Source: Frigoribacterium sp. CFBP 13712
Lineage (GTDB): Bacteria; Actinomycetota; Actinomycetes; Actinomycetales; Microbacteriaceae
DNA: 64,000 nt
Direction: 5' to 3'
Assembly (NCBI RefSeq): GCF_014842255.1
Contig: NZ_JACYVH010000001.1
Coordinates: 89,264-153,263, forward strand
The position numbers were made by a program, and so were the translations under genes. This document shows, piece by piece, positions 43,556-54,050 of the stretch (positions are counted from its first letter, which is position 1; each line of letters starts with the position of its first letter). The notes under the pieces were generated by a model. That model had not been told where the DNA came from. It ran no database searches and worked only from the letters and a program-made list of their open reading frames with translations.

Positions 43556-44523
43556 ACGGTGTTCCGCTCGGCCGGCGGGGGCGTCTCGAGGAGCAGCTGG
43601 CCGATCACGCTCGACGGGGTGACGCCGTCGAACTCGGCCTCGGGGTCGAGGACGATGCGGTGCGCGAGGACGGGTTCGGCGAGGGCCTTGACGTCGTCCG
43701 GCACGACGTAGTGGCGCCCCTGGGACGCCGCGTAGGTCTTGGCGCAGCGCACCAGGGCGAGTGCGCCGCGGACGCTGACCCCGAGCCGGACCTCGTCGGC
43801 CGCCCGGGTCGCCTCGACCAGCCGGGCGACGTAGTCGTTGATGCTCGGCTCGACATGCACGGTGCGGGCCAGGAGCGCCATCTCGGTGACGACGTCGGCC
43901 CGGACGACGGGTGGGATCGACCCCTCGTGGACCCGGGTCGCCGATCCCGCGAGGATCCGCACCGTCGCCGCGTGATCCGGGTACCCGATGGAGGTCTTCA
44001 TGACGAAGCGGTCCAGCTGCGCTTCGGGGAGCCGGTACGTTCCCGCCTGCTCGATGGGGTTCTGCGTCGCGATGACCATGAAGGGGCGCCCGACGTCGTG
44101 ACTGACGCCGTCGACGGTGACCCGCCCCTCCTCCATGACCTCGAGCAGGGCCGCCTGCGTCTTCGGGCTCGCCCGGTTGATCTCGTCGGCCAGCACCACG
44201 TTCGCGAAGATCGGACCCCGATGGAACTCGAACTCCCTGCGCCCCTGGTCGTAGACGCTGACCCCGGTGATGTCACCCGGCAGCAGATCGGGCGTGAACT
44301 GGACCCGGCTGCTCGTGCCCTGCACGCTCTGCGCGATCGCGCGGGCGAGGGACGTCTTGCCCGTTCCGGGGAAGTCCTCGAGGAGGAGGTGCCCCTCGCT
44401 CAGCATCGCCGTGAACGACAGCCTGACCACGAACGACTTGCCGAGCAGCACCTGGTCGACGCCGGCCACCAGGCGACCGAAGACGTCGGAGAACCAGGCG
44501 GCCTGCTCGGGGGTCATGCTCAT
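43552..44523 (-). CDS. MoxR family AAA+ ATPase (second copy)
   Basis: This 323-residue MoxR ATPase has Walker A EDFPGTGKTSLAR, Walker B NVVLADEINRASPKTQ, sensor 1 VIATQNPIEQAGTYRLPE and the usual C-terminal lid. It differs from the first copy, which has GLAKT in Walker A and a proline-rich N-terminus. It sits 19 bp after the giant Ig/FN3 gene and overlaps the DUF58 gene by four bases. It probably remodels DUF58 or other locus products. Confidence 0.92.
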   Translation of the reverse strand: MSMTPEQAAWFSDVFGRLVAGVDQVLLGKSFVVRLSFTAMLSEGHLLLEDFPGTGKTSLARAIAQSVQGTSSRVQFTPDLLPGDITGVSVYDQGRREFEFHRGPIFANVVLADEINRASPKTQAALLEVMEEGRVTVDGVSHDVGRPFMVIATQNPIEQAGTYRLPEAQLDRFVMKTSIGYPDHAATVRILAGSATRVHEGSIPPVVRADVVTEMALLARTVHVEPSINDYVARLVEATRAADEVRLGVSVRGALALVRCAKTYAASQGRHYVVPDDVKALAEPVLAHRIVLDPEAEFDGVTPSSVIGQLLLETPPPAERNTV

Positions 44524-44542
44524 GCGATCGTTCGCTCTCTCG

Positions 44543-47500
44543 TCAGGGGGTGGGGTCGGTCGGGTCGGTCGACGCGGGCCCGGGCGCGGGATCGCAGAGC
44601 GCGGTCGCCGACTCGGGGTCGGTGTGACCGTCGACGGTCGCCTTGACCGACACGGAGGTCGCGCCGTCCGGGACCACGCTGCTGTAACCGTAGGCGATCC
44701 CCTCGGGGTCGCTCGAGACTCCCCCGGGGAAGCCCGGCCCGGCGAACGTCACGACGACGGACGTCACGGGCGTGCCGACGTTGCGGGGCTCCGACGCTCC
44801 CAGGGGCGCGCCGACCGTGCAGGAGGACACGACGGCCCTCGTGTCGACCGGGGTCGCGCTCGTCGCGGCCGAGGCGGGACCGCACTCGTCGCGGGTCTGA
44901 CCCGTGCGGCAGGCCTGCAGGGTGACGCTGAGGGGCACGCCGTTCCCGTTGTCGTCGGTGATGAAGCCGTCGGCGGGCACGGGACGCCACTCGCCGGAAC
45001 CGAGCCGGTACCGGTAGGAGTCGACGGCTCCCGGTGCGGACAGCCCCTGGACGCGCGCCTTGAACAGACCCCCCGGGCCGCGGTACTCGACGGCCACCGA
45101 TCCCTCGGCACGACCCGGCGGCGTCACGCTCTCCGCAGTCGCGCCGGCGCTCGAGCAGAAGATCCCGTTCGACGCGACGACCGTGTAGACGTAGGTCGCG
45201 TCCCGGTCGGGCGACTCGCTGTAGGTGGTCGACGAGAGGCCCTGCGCCACTCGGGTGCCGGTCGCCGAGCACCCGGTGACCGTCGTCGCGGACGTCGACC
45301 GGTAGACGTCGAAGCGGGGAGCCGACCCTCCGGCCGCGCCCGGCACGGTCCAGGAGATCGACACCTGGTTCGTCGTGGCGCCGGCCCGGACGGCGAAGGC
45401 GCCGGGGACGCCGACGGCGGCGGCCCGCACCGCGCTGCTCCGCGACCAGTCGGACGCGTCGGCGACCTGCGCCCTGTTGGTCGCGAAGACCCGTACGTCG
45501 TAGCGGGCTCCCGGCACGAGGCCGGGGATGGACGCCGACGTCGAGGTCGTCGACTGCGGGCCCGGCGCCCCGTCGCCCGTGATCTCGACCGTGTAGCCCG
45601 TCACGGCGGTCCCTCCGGCCGGTCGCGGCACGGCGGCCCATCGGACGTCGAGGACCCCGGGCGCCGTCGTCGACGGCGACACCTGCACGTCACCGGGAGC
45701 CGCGGGTACGAAGTCGGCACGGTACGGGTCGCTCGAGGCGCTGAGCTCCGAGGCGCCCACGGCGTTGGCGGCGACGACGGAGAACCGGAAGGTCTGCTCG
45801 GGATCGAGGTCGGTGAGGGTGCAGACCGTCGACACGCCGCAGTCCCTCGTGTAGACCGAGCCGGCCGATCCGACGCCCGTGAGACGGAAGCCGGTCAGAG
45901 GGGAGTTGTTCGACGCCGGCGCAGCGTACGAGAGCGTCAGCCGGCCGCCCGAGGAGTCCCCGACACGGACGGGTGCCACCGGGGTGTCGGGGACGTCCTG
46001 GACGGAGACCGTGACATTGCCCCAGACGGCACGCGAGGGATCACCGGTCGCGTCCACCACCTGGTACTGGATGTTGGCGTCGATCGGCGAGGCCGTCGCG
46101 GCGACGCGCACCGCCAACGTCCGCCCGTCGTCGCTCGGCGTCACGGCGACGCCGGCCGGCAGCGAGGCGCCGCCCAGACCGCGGATCCCGCCGACGCGCA
46201 GGGGCTGCCCAGGGAAGGGGTTCCGGCTCTCGTCGTTCGCGAGCACGTCGACCGTGGCGGCCCCGCCACGAGCCACCACGACCGAGTCGGCGGCCGGGGC
46301 GACCAGCGGCCGGGTCGAGCCGACGACGGACAGCCGCACCGCGCCTCCTCGTCCGACGGCCGCGGAGTCGGAGACCGATACGGGCAGGGTGCGCGTGGTG
46401 CCCTCGACCGTCGACGCGGCGGCGGTGACCGTCAGCTCGCGTCCCGTGAGCTCGAAGGAGAACCCCGGCCCGGACGCCCGTCCCAGCTCGTACCGGAGCT
46501 CGCCGACGTCGTCGGGGTACGGGTACGTCGTCACCCTCGAGAGGTCGATCGAACGCGACTCCCCCGGTTCGAGGTCGAGGGACGTCCCGGTGAACACCGG
46601 CGGCTGGTTCTCGCGCGGCGTCACCGTGATGGGCAGCACGAGGGTCGCTGTCCGACCCTCGGGGTCGTCGGCCGCGCGGCCGTCCGTGACCTCGAAGGAG
46701 ACGGAGGCGACCCCGAAGAACAGATCGGCCGAGGTGAAGCTCAGGGTCGTGTCGTCGACCACGAGGTCGTCGCCGTTCGCGTGCGTCGCCCGGACGGACC
46801 CCGCGTCGGTCAGCCGGACGCCTCGGTCTCCGGCCGCGATGACGTGGTCCTCGAGATCGATCCGGAGGGTGCTCTCGCTCACGACGGAGAGCGAGGGGGC
46901 GGAGCGGTCGAGCTGAGGCAGGGCGTCGTCGAAGCCGGGGACCCGCACGAAGGCGAGCGATCTGACATCGGGGTCTGCTGGGTGCGACACCCAGAACGGG
47001 ACGATCTGACTCGCGTCGGTCACCGTGATCCGGAGGCGCCTGGCATCCGTCACCTCGGCCGTCCCGTCGTAGCCGGTCTCGACGCCGAGGCCCAGCCGCG
47101 AGGTCGGGACGTCGGCGGAGAAGACGTTCGCGAGGACGTCGACGTCGACCGACACCCGACCGCGGATGTCGCGCAGGTCGAGCACGGTGTCGTCGGCGAG
47201 CGGGGGGTTCGGCGGAGCGTCGGGATCGACGGTCACGGTGACGAAGCTCGAGCTCGACCCCCCGCGCGCGTTCTCGACCTCGTACACCACGCCGTAGCTG
47301 CCGGGCGTCGACGGCGGCGTGACCGTGACGAGTTCGTCGTCGACCACCACGGCATCGACCGTCTCATCACTCGACTCGACGCCCGTGACCGAGAGATCTC
47401 CGCCGTCGGGGTCGGAGTCGTTGTCGAGCACCCGGACGGTGATCGAACCGCCCGGTCGCATCGTGACGTCGTCCTCCACGGCGACGGGGGCCCGGGAGCC

Positions 47501-50395
47501 GTCCGCCCTGGCCGACACTCCGACGCGCACCACGCCGGTGGCTCGCGCCCCGAGACCGTCCACGACCGAGTACTCGAACGTGTCGGTGCCCGCCGCGTAC
47601 GGGCCCGCCTCGTAGTCGAGACGATCGGGACCGGACATCGACACGGCCCCCTTGTCGGGGTTGCTGCCGATCCCGACGAGCTGCACGCTGTCTCCGTCGG
47701 CGTCGATGCCGTCGAGCGGGACGGTGATGCGGACCGTCTCGCCCGCGACGACGCGTGCGGTGACGGTCTCCGGCACGGGCGGCGCGTTGGTCGCCGCATC
47801 GGACTCCCGGACCGTGATGGTGACCTGGGCGTCGGCGGTCTGGCCGTCCTCGCCGACCGCCGTGTAGACGGCCGACACGATGCCCGGCGTCTCGGGGGCC
47901 AGGTAGCGCAGTCGGTCACCCGAGGCGAACAGCAGACCGCCACCCTCCGGCACCGGGCGACGGAGGTCGTGCCCGAGCGAGACCTCGTCTCCGTTCGGCT
48001 GCTCGTCGTTCGCGAGGACGTCGATGTCGATGACGTCTCCCGCACGGACAGTCGCCTGATCGTCGGTGGCGACCGGCGGCTGGGTCTGCGAGCGGCGGGG
48101 GATCTCCACGACGGTGATGCTCCCCACCGCGGAGGCGAGCCCGTTCGTCACGGTGTACGACAGCTCGACGGGACCGTCGTCGAGGGGTCTGGTCAGCGTC
48201 ACCCGGACGTAGCGCTGGTCGATCGTCTCGACCCGGAGCCCGGTCGACTCGGGCGCCTGCGAGACCGAGGTCACGAGGAGGACGTTCCCGGCGGGATCAC
48301 GATCGGTCCCGGCCGCATCGACGGTCTCGCTGCTGAGCGTCTCGACGAACACCGTCTTGGGCGTCGTCACGGGTGCGCTGTTGACGTCGGGCGGCGAGAG
48401 CACCTCCACGCGGATGGTCCCGCTCGCGGTCTGGTCGCCGTCGGTGACCGTGTACTCCAGGTTGTGGGTCCGGACCTCGTCGCTCGTGAAGAGCAGCGTC
48501 CCCGCGTCGTAGCTCGGAGCGATCTCCGCGCCCTCCTGTGCCGGGACGCTGTTCAGCGAGACCGGGCCCGTGCCTCCCTCGGCGTAGGCCAGGGGCCTGA
48601 TCGTCGTCTGCCGACCCGCGTAGGCCTGGACCGAGAAGGAGTCGGTCGTCAGCGGGGTGTCCCCCGCCGCCGCGACGGTGATGCGCAGCACGCCGTTGGC
48701 CTCGGCGCGCCCGTCGGACACCGTGAGCGCGACGTCCGTGGTCGTCGCCCCGGCGCCGCTGTCCTGGTAGACGACGTCGCCGTCCGGTGCGGACGAGACA
48801 CCGCCCTCGCCCGAGGCGGACGTCAGATAGAAGGCATCGCCGTCGGGGTCCACCCAGTCGCCCAGCACCGGCGTGGTGACCCGACCCGACGACGCGACCA
48901 CCGCCTCCGACGATCGACGCTGTTCGGGCGGACCGTTCTCGTCGGGCGACCGGACCGTCACGGTGACCGTCGCCGTGTCCCGTCCGCCCCTCCCGTCCGA
49001 GATCGTGTAGTCGAAGACGAGCACGCCGCTCGCGGCGTCGTCGAGGGTGAGGAGCAGATGCTGCCTGTCGTCGACGATGTCGACCCGTCCGGCCGCGTCG
49101 TCGACGCCCTCGACCGTGTCGATCGACAGCGGATCGCCGTTCGGGTCGTAGTCGTCGAGCAGCACGGGGAGGCTCGTGGCGCGACCGGCGCGGGCTCCGA
49201 AGTCGTCGTCGGCGGCGACCGGCGCCTTCTGGTCGGGGTCGAGCTCGAGCGTGTCGTCGCCGACGTCGTCCTCGTCGTCCTGTCGCATCTCGTCGCGATC
49301 GAGCAGGTCGTCCCAGTTGTCGATGAGTCGGCCGCCCGACTGCACCGCCCAGCTGCGACCGGTGACCGGATCGTTCAAGACGACCCGGCGTCCGTTCACG
49401 TCGTAGACGAGACCCGCGTCGGCGGGCACCCCCTCGAGTGCGGTGAGACCGCCGCGTGACGACGAGCAGTCGCTCCACTCCGTCCCGTCCGACCAGGCTG
49501 CCCGGAGACATCCGTCGACGACCACCGGTCGTGCCGGCGTCCCGTCTCGACCCGAGACGAGCTCGTCGACGCGGTCGGCGGCGAACGGCACGGACGAGAG
49601 ACCGCTCGGCGTGGCGACGACGAACGCGTCGTCGGCGGCGCCGCCGGTCTGCAGGGCGGAGACTCCATCTCCGCCGCCCGGCACCTCCACCGTGCGTCCG
49701 TCGACGGTCAGCTCGCCCGACACCGTGTCGAGCAGCGCCCAGTGGGAGCCGGCGGCCGCCACCTGATAAGGCCCCTCGCCGGTCGTCTCGACGGCCTGCG
49801 TCGACGTCACGTCGAGCCCCTGGCCGGAGTCGACCAGAGAGACCATCCCGCTCTCGGCCGAGAACACGACGATCCCTCCCTCGGGTGAGGTGCCGGCCAC
49901 CAGGTCGCCCCCGAGGCTCAAGTCGGCGGCGGCGTCGCTCGTGAACGAGTCGAGCTCGGCCGCCGGCGTCGACCAGACCTCGCCCGTGCCCCCCGACAGG
50001 ACGACGGCGCGATCGCCGACGAGCAGCACCTCGGGGCTCTCGGGCGGCAGCGGCACGCTGACATCCGCCGTGGCGGTCGCGGGGTCCACGATCCCCGCCG
50101 TCGCGCTCGTACGGTCGACGAGCACGACGGCGGTCGGAGTCTGCACGACCGAGAGATCCGAACCCTGACTCCGGACGGCGGAGTTCAGCTCCCCCACGTC
50201 GGGGTTGGCGCGGCCGATCGCCGTCCGCGAGCCGTTCGCCACCCAGACGGTGCCGTCGTCCAGGTCGAGGCGCTGCTGCTCGTACCCCGGCCCGACGAGG
50301 GCCACGCCCGCAACGAGTCCCACGATGACGAGCCCGCTGACACCCGTGGCCACCGCCGATCGATGCGATCGCATCCAGGCGCCGAGACGACTCAT
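44543..50395 (-). CDS. Giant membrane-anchored Ig-like/FN3 repeat protein
   Basis: This is a 1,950-residue protein. A helix lies at about 15-36. About 330 residues with propeller-like strands follow, then an acidic linker (DDEDDVGDD). A tandem array of about eleven Ig/cadherin-like repeats starts near 390, with a recurrent pattern such as PVAADDD, LPVLLDDYDPNGD, DIDVLANDEQPNGD and VRVLDNDSDPDGG. Three or four FN3-type domains span about 1475-1900. The Asp-rich turns suggest calcium binding. The ATG at 50395 overlaps the kinase stop by four bases. It is probably a surface or cell-wall-spanning protein attached to the kinase pathway. It contains one dispersed-motif copy at 46337-46347. Confidence 0.87.
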   Translation of the reverse strand: MSRLGAWMRSHRSAVATGVSGLVIVGLVAGVALVGPGYEQQRLDLDDGTVWVANGSRTAIGRANPDVGELNSAVRSQGSDLSVVQTPTAVVLVDRTSATAGIVDPATATADVSVPLPPESPEVLLVGDRAVVLSGGTGEVWSTPAAELDSFTSDAAADLSLGGDLVAGTSPEGGIVVFSAESGMVSLVDSGQGLDVTSTQAVETTGEGPYQVAAAGSHWALLDTVSGELTVDGRTVEVPGGGDGVSALQTGGAADDAFVVATPSGLSSVPFAADRVDELVSGRDGTPARPVVVDGCLRAAWSDGTEWSDCSSSRGGLTALEGVPADAGLVYDVNGRRVVLNDPVTGRSWAVQSGGRLIDNWDDLLDRDEMRQDDEDDVGDDTLELDPDQKAPVAADDDFGARAGRATSLPVLLDDYDPNGDPLSIDTVEGVDDAAGRVDIVDDRQHLLLTLDDAASGVLVFDYTISDGRGGRDTATVTVTVRSPDENGPPEQRRSSEAVVASSGRVTTPVLGDWVDPDGDAFYLTSASGEGGVSSAPDGDVVYQDSGAGATTTDVALTVSDGRAEANGVLRITVAAAGDTPLTTDSFSVQAYAGRQTTIRPLAYAEGGTGPVSLNSVPAQEGAEIAPSYDAGTLLFTSDEVRTHNLEYTVTDGDQTASGTIRVEVLSPPDVNSAPVTTPKTVFVETLSSETVDAAGTDRDPAGNVLLVTSVSQAPESTGLRVETIDQRYVRVTLTRPLDDGPVELSYTVTNGLASAVGSITVVEIPRRSQTQPPVATDDQATVRAGDVIDIDVLANDEQPNGDEVSLGHDLRRPVPEGGGLLFASGDRLRYLAPETPGIVSAVYTAVGEDGQTADAQVTITVRESDAATNAPPVPETVTARVVAGETVRITVPLDGIDADGDSVQLVGIGSNPDKGAVSMSGPDRLDYEAGPYAAGTDTFEYSVVDGLGARATGVVRVGVSARADGSRAPVAVEDDVTMRPGGSITVRVLDNDSDPDGGDLSVTGVESSDETVDAVVVDDELVTVTPPSTPGSYGVVYEVENARGGSSSSFVTVTVDPDAPPNPPLADDTVLDLRDIRGRVSVDVDVLANVFSADVPTSRLGLGVETGYDGTAEVTDARRLRITVTDASQIVPFWVSHPADPDVRSLAFVRVPGFDDALPQLDRSAPSLSVVSESTLRIDLEDHVIAAGDRGVRLTDAGSVRATHANGDDLVVDDTTLSFTSADLFFGVASVSFEVTDGRAADDPEGRTATLVLPITVTPRENQPPVFTGTSLDLEPGESRSIDLSRVTTYPYPDDVGELRYELGRASGPGFSFELTGRELTVTAAASTVEGTTRTLPVSVSDSAAVGRGGAVRLSVVGSTRPLVAPAADSVVVARGGAATVDVLANDESRNPFPGQPLRVGGIRGLGGASLPAGVAVTPSDDGRTLAVRVAATASPIDANIQYQVVDATGDPSRAVWGNVTVSVQDVPDTPVAPVRVGDSSGGRLTLSYAAPASNNSPLTGFRLTGVGSAGSVYTRDCGVSTVCTLTDLDPEQTFRFSVVAANAVGASELSASSDPYRADFVPAAPGDVQVSPSTTAPGVLDVRWAAVPRPAGGTAVTGYTVEITGDGAPGPQSTTSTSASIPGLVPGARYDVRVFATNRAQVADASDWSRSSAVRAAAVGVPGAFAVRAGATTNQVSISWTVPGAAGGSAPRFDVYRSTSATTVTGCSATGTRVAQGLSSTTYSESPDRDATYVYTVVASNGIFCSSAGATAESVTPPGRAEGSVAVEYRGPGGLFKARVQGLSAPGAVDSYRYRLGSGEWRPVPADGFITDDNGNGVPLSVTLQACRTGQTRDECGPASAATSATPVDTRAVVSSCTVGAPLGASEPRNVGTPVTSVVVTFAGPGFPGGVSSDPEGIAYGYSSVVPDGATSVSVKATVDGHTDPESATALCDPAPGPASTDPTDPTP

Positions 50396-51915
50396 CCGCC
50401 CTCCCCCGACGCGCACGTCTCCGCGCTCGGCTGGCCCGTGCGGCCGGCGCGATTGACGCTCACCGTCACGCAGACCTCGGAACGGTCGGCCGCGTCGCCG
50501 ACGACGAAGCTCGCGCCCGCCTGCTGGCTGGTGTCGGCCCTCCCGGCGGTGTCGGTCTCGATGACGTACAGGTCGCCGGCCCGCAGGCCCGGATCGTCCC
50601 AGCGGAAGGTCACGGTCTCGCCGTCCCGTTCCGCCTCGACGTCGACCACCCGCGGGATACTGTCCGGGTCGGATCGCACCAGCACCAGCGTGGCGGCCGC
50701 CCCCAGAGCGATGACGCCGACCGCGACGGCCACCAGCAGCCCCACCATCGCGCCCCTCGTCCTGCTGCGCCCCTCGCGGCCCGTCCTCGTCGCGACCCCT
50801 CGGGAGACGGCGCGATCCCCGACCGTGTCGCCACCGTGGACCGCCCGGGCCTGAGCCTCGGTCACGCGCCGTCGTCGGCGGCGACGACTCGCCGACACCG
50901 CCGGGGCGGCCCCCCGGAGGCGCGTCCGGTCTTCGAGGTCCGCCACGGTGGCGAGCGCCCAGTCGTCGACGGCGACCTCGATCGGGGTCTGCGCGACGCC
51001 GATCTCGCTCTCGATCCGCTGCAGCTCCCGGATCAGCTCGAGCACGCTCGACGGCCTCTGCTGGGGGCGTCTCGACATCGCCGTCGCGAGGACGCGCTCG
51101 AGGCTCGCCGGCACGTCCGTCCGACCGGTGGGCGCGAGGCGGGCCTTGTCGATCCGCGCGATCAGATCGGACGCGGTGTTCTTCTCCCCGCCGAGGATCT
51201 CGAAGGGGCTGCGTCCGGCCAGGAGCGAGTAGACGGTCGCCCCGAGCGACCAGACCTCGGACTCGATGGTGCCGCCCGTCTCGTCCAGGAGGACCTCGGG
51301 TGCCGACCAGGGGATGGACATGCCGACGACGTCGTTCGGCTCGCTCTCGCCGAGCGACGCGGCGATGCCGAAGTCGGACAGGACGGGATGCCCGTAGGCG
51401 GTGGTCAGGATGTTGGACGGTTTGAGGTCGCGATGCAGCACACCCTGTCGATGCGCGGTCTCGACGGCGCTGCCGATCTTGACGCCGATGCGGAGGACGT
51501 CCGCCACCGGGATGCGGTCTTTTCGGTAGCGATCGCTGAGTGAGGAGGAGCAGAGCTCCATCACGAGGTAGGGCCGACCGTCGGCGGACACGCTCGCCTG
51601 ATGGACGGTGAGGATCGACGGATGCGCGCTGAGCTGCGCCATGAGGTTGGCCTCGGCCTGGAACATCTGACGCACGCGGTCGTCGACGACCGCGCTGAGC
51701 ATGACCTTCACCGCGACCTGACGACGCGGCATGTTCTGCTCGTACAGGAACACGTCGGCGAAGCCGCCCGAGCCGAGCACCCGCACCGGCGTGAAACCGG
51801 GCAGCACAGGGGGCTGGGACGGCAGTCGTCGCGCCACGTCGGCCTCCTCGAAGGTCGGTCGTTCGGTCAGGTGGGCCGACGTCGGGTCGGCGCGATCGAT
51901 TGTAGGTGTCGCCAC
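50392..51915 (-). CDS. Membrane serine/threonine protein kinase with an extracellular FN3-like domain
   Basis: This 507-residue Hanks-type kinase has a glycine loop LGSGGFADV (47-55), VAVK with Lys70, HRDLKPSN with Asp163 and DFG at 181-183. A linker and one helix near 390-412 (MVGLLVAVAVGVIALGAAA) follow. About 95 extracellular residues come next, FN3-like, with two cysteines (SEVCVTVSV and AETCASG). There are no PASTA repeats, so it differs from PknB-type kinases. The GTG start at 51915 with GAGAGG upstream is preferred. A hairpin lies in the 100-bp gap from the phosphatase gene. It overlaps the giant gene start. Confidence 0.9.
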   Translation of the reverse strand: MATPTIDRADPTSAHLTERPTFEEADVARRLPSQPPVLPGFTPVRVLGSGGFADVFLYEQNMPRRQVAVKVMLSAVVDDRVRQMFQAEANLMAQLSAHPSILTVHQASVSADGRPYLVMELCSSSLSDRYRKDRIPVADVLRIGVKIGSAVETAHRQGVLHRDLKPSNILTTAYGHPVLSDFGIAASLGESEPNDVVGMSIPWSAPEVLLDETGGTIESEVWSLGATVYSLLAGRSPFEILGGEKNTASDLIARIDKARLAPTGRTDVPASLERVLATAMSRRPQQRPSSVLELIRELQRIESEIGVAQTPIEVAVDDWALATVADLEDRTRLRGAAPAVSASRRRRRRRVTEAQARAVHGGDTVGDRAVSRGVATRTGREGRSRTRGAMVGLLVAVAVGVIALGAAATLVLVRSDPDSIPRVVDVEAERDGETVTFRWDDPGLRAGDLYVIETDTAGRADTSQQAGASFVVGDAADRSEVCVTVSVNRAGRTGQPSAETCASGEGG

Positions 51916-51956
51916 CGGGCCTCTCGCCACGAGCGGCGACTCCGTGGGGTGCCGCG

Positions 51957-51979
51957 CCCTCCCCCACTTCTGGGGAGGG
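51957..51979 (-). promoter_or_regulatory. Hairpin in the phosphatase-kinase gap
   Basis: CCCTCCCC and GGGGAGGG, with an added A-T pair and one bulged base, form a stem of about nine pairs with a four-base loop. It is centred 50 bp before the kinase start in the only sizable gap of this operon. It may be an attenuator or an mRNA processing site. Confidence 0.5.
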
Positions 51980-52015
51980 ATCGATGAACCTCGACGCGGT
52001 GGACCGCGACCCGGG

Positions 52016-52812
<797 letters not shown>

Positions 52813-52816
<4 letters not shown>

Positions 52817-53436
52817 GTGTGGGGTTCTTCCTGAGCGGTTGATCTGAGAGGGGCGACGATCTCGAGGGAGTTCCCGTCGCCTAGGTCAACTATCGTGCCT
52901 GGAACCGCCACGGTCGACTCGCCTTGCCGAAGTCTCACCGGAAGCCGCGCCGGCGACCTCACGATCGTGCCGTTGGTCGACCGCAGATCGGTGACCACCA
53001 CCACGTCGCCGTCCTGCCGGAACTCCACGTGACTGCCCGACACCTCGTGCGTCGGAGACGGGACGGACACCAGCCGGGGTGCGGCTCCGCGCACCACCCG
53101 GGGAGCCGTGGGGCGGCGGCCCACGATCACGGGTCCGTCCAGCCGGAAGACGCTGTCCCCGATCACGACGCCCGACAGGCGGCGTGGCGCCGGCGCCCGC
53201 GTCTCGGCACCGACCGCCGCGGACCCTCGACGGTCGGTGCGTCGGAGCACCGTGTCGTCGAGCCGGGACAGCACGGTGTCGTCGAGGCGCTCGCCCCGAT
53301 CGGGATCGTCGGATCGCACGCGGTCGTCCTTCCGTCGGGAAGCCGAGGAGGCGCGGGTCGCCTCGTCAGACACGCTAGCGCCGGTCGCGCCCCGGGTCGT
53401 CTCCTCCACCGACGCCGATCGACGCGATCCGTCCAC
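52813..53436 (-). CDS. FHA domain protein with tandem DDTVL phospho-site-like repeats
   Basis: The C-terminal FHA domain has VIVGRRPTAP, HEVSGSHVEF and LRSTNGTIV, the residues that bind phosphothreonine. The N-terminal part contains RLDDTVLSRLDDTVLRR, a tandem duplicated acidic-Thr-hydrophobic site. The start is uncertain: GTG 53436 is used here, while GTG 53373 (VSDEATRASSAS) would be shorter and would put an exact motif copy (53345-53355) in the first ten codons. It is the first gene of the kinase locus and divergent from ogt. Confidence 0.8.
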
Positions 53437-53489
53437 ACCCCCCGCCCGCGTCCCGCCCCGCCCCCCTGTGCGCCTCCTACGGTGACGCC

Positions 53490-54050
53490 ATGCCTGACCT
53501 CGTCCTCGTGCCTCCACTCCCACCGGACGACGACCGCGTGGAGGACGACGTCGGCTTCGTCCGACTGGACAGCCCCATCGGCCGCATCGAGATCGTCACC
53601 CGGCACTTCGCCGTCGAACGCGTCGTCGTCGCCGGAACGGGGCCGCTCCCCCACGATCATCTCGACGAACGACCGGACGCTCTGCTGCATGCTGCCCGAC
53701 GTCAGCTCGGCGACTACTTCACCGGTCACCGTCGGCGGTTCGATCTGCCGTTGCGGATGACCGGCACGATGTTCCAGCGCTCGATATGGTCGGCGCTGAC
53801 GGACGTCACGTGGGGCGAGACGACGACCTACGGCCGCCTGGGCGGTGTGATCGGCAGCCCGCAGGCCGGTCGCGCCGTCGGCGGGGCCGTCGCGGCGAAC
53901 CCCCTGCCCCTGCTGATCCCCTGCCATCGCGTCCTCGGGCGCACCGGCGGCGTCACGGGATACACGGTGGGGAGCGGAGTCGAGACGAAGCAGTGGCTGC
54001 TCCGTCATGAGGGGATCGTCTATCGGGAGGGCCCGGTGCCGGTCACCTGA
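53490..54050 (+). CDS. ogt: Methylated-DNA--protein-cysteine methyltransferase
   Basis: This 186-residue Ogt/MGMT removes alkyl groups from O6-alkylguanine by suicide transfer to Cys145 in IPCHRVLG. The N-terminal ribonuclease-H-like part and the helix-turn-helix with TTTYGRLGGVIGSPQAGRAVGGAV (core YGRLGGVIGSPQA) are present. There is no Ada-type N-terminal zinc domain. Its 3' end overlaps the converging yaaA gene by 31 bp, an unusual amount for two conserved genes. It is divergent from the FHA gene. Confidence 0.93.
   Translation: MPDLVLVPPLPPDDDRVEDDVGFVRLDSPIGRIEIVTRHFAVERVVVAGTGPLPHDHLDERPDALLHAARRQLGDYFTGHRRRFDLPLRMTGTMFQRSIWSALTDVTWGETTTYGRLGGVIGSPQAGRAVGGAVAANPLPLLIPCHRVLGRTGGVTGYTVGSGVETKQWLLRHEGIVYREGPVPVT

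Noticed and set aside
44267-49459. Very long open frame on the plus strand opposite the giant Ig/FN3 gene
   Set aside because: Its product is Arg/Gly/Asp-rich without recognisable domains, and it mirrors a minus-strand gene with clear repeats and a tight operon context. Such shadow frames are expected at this G+C.
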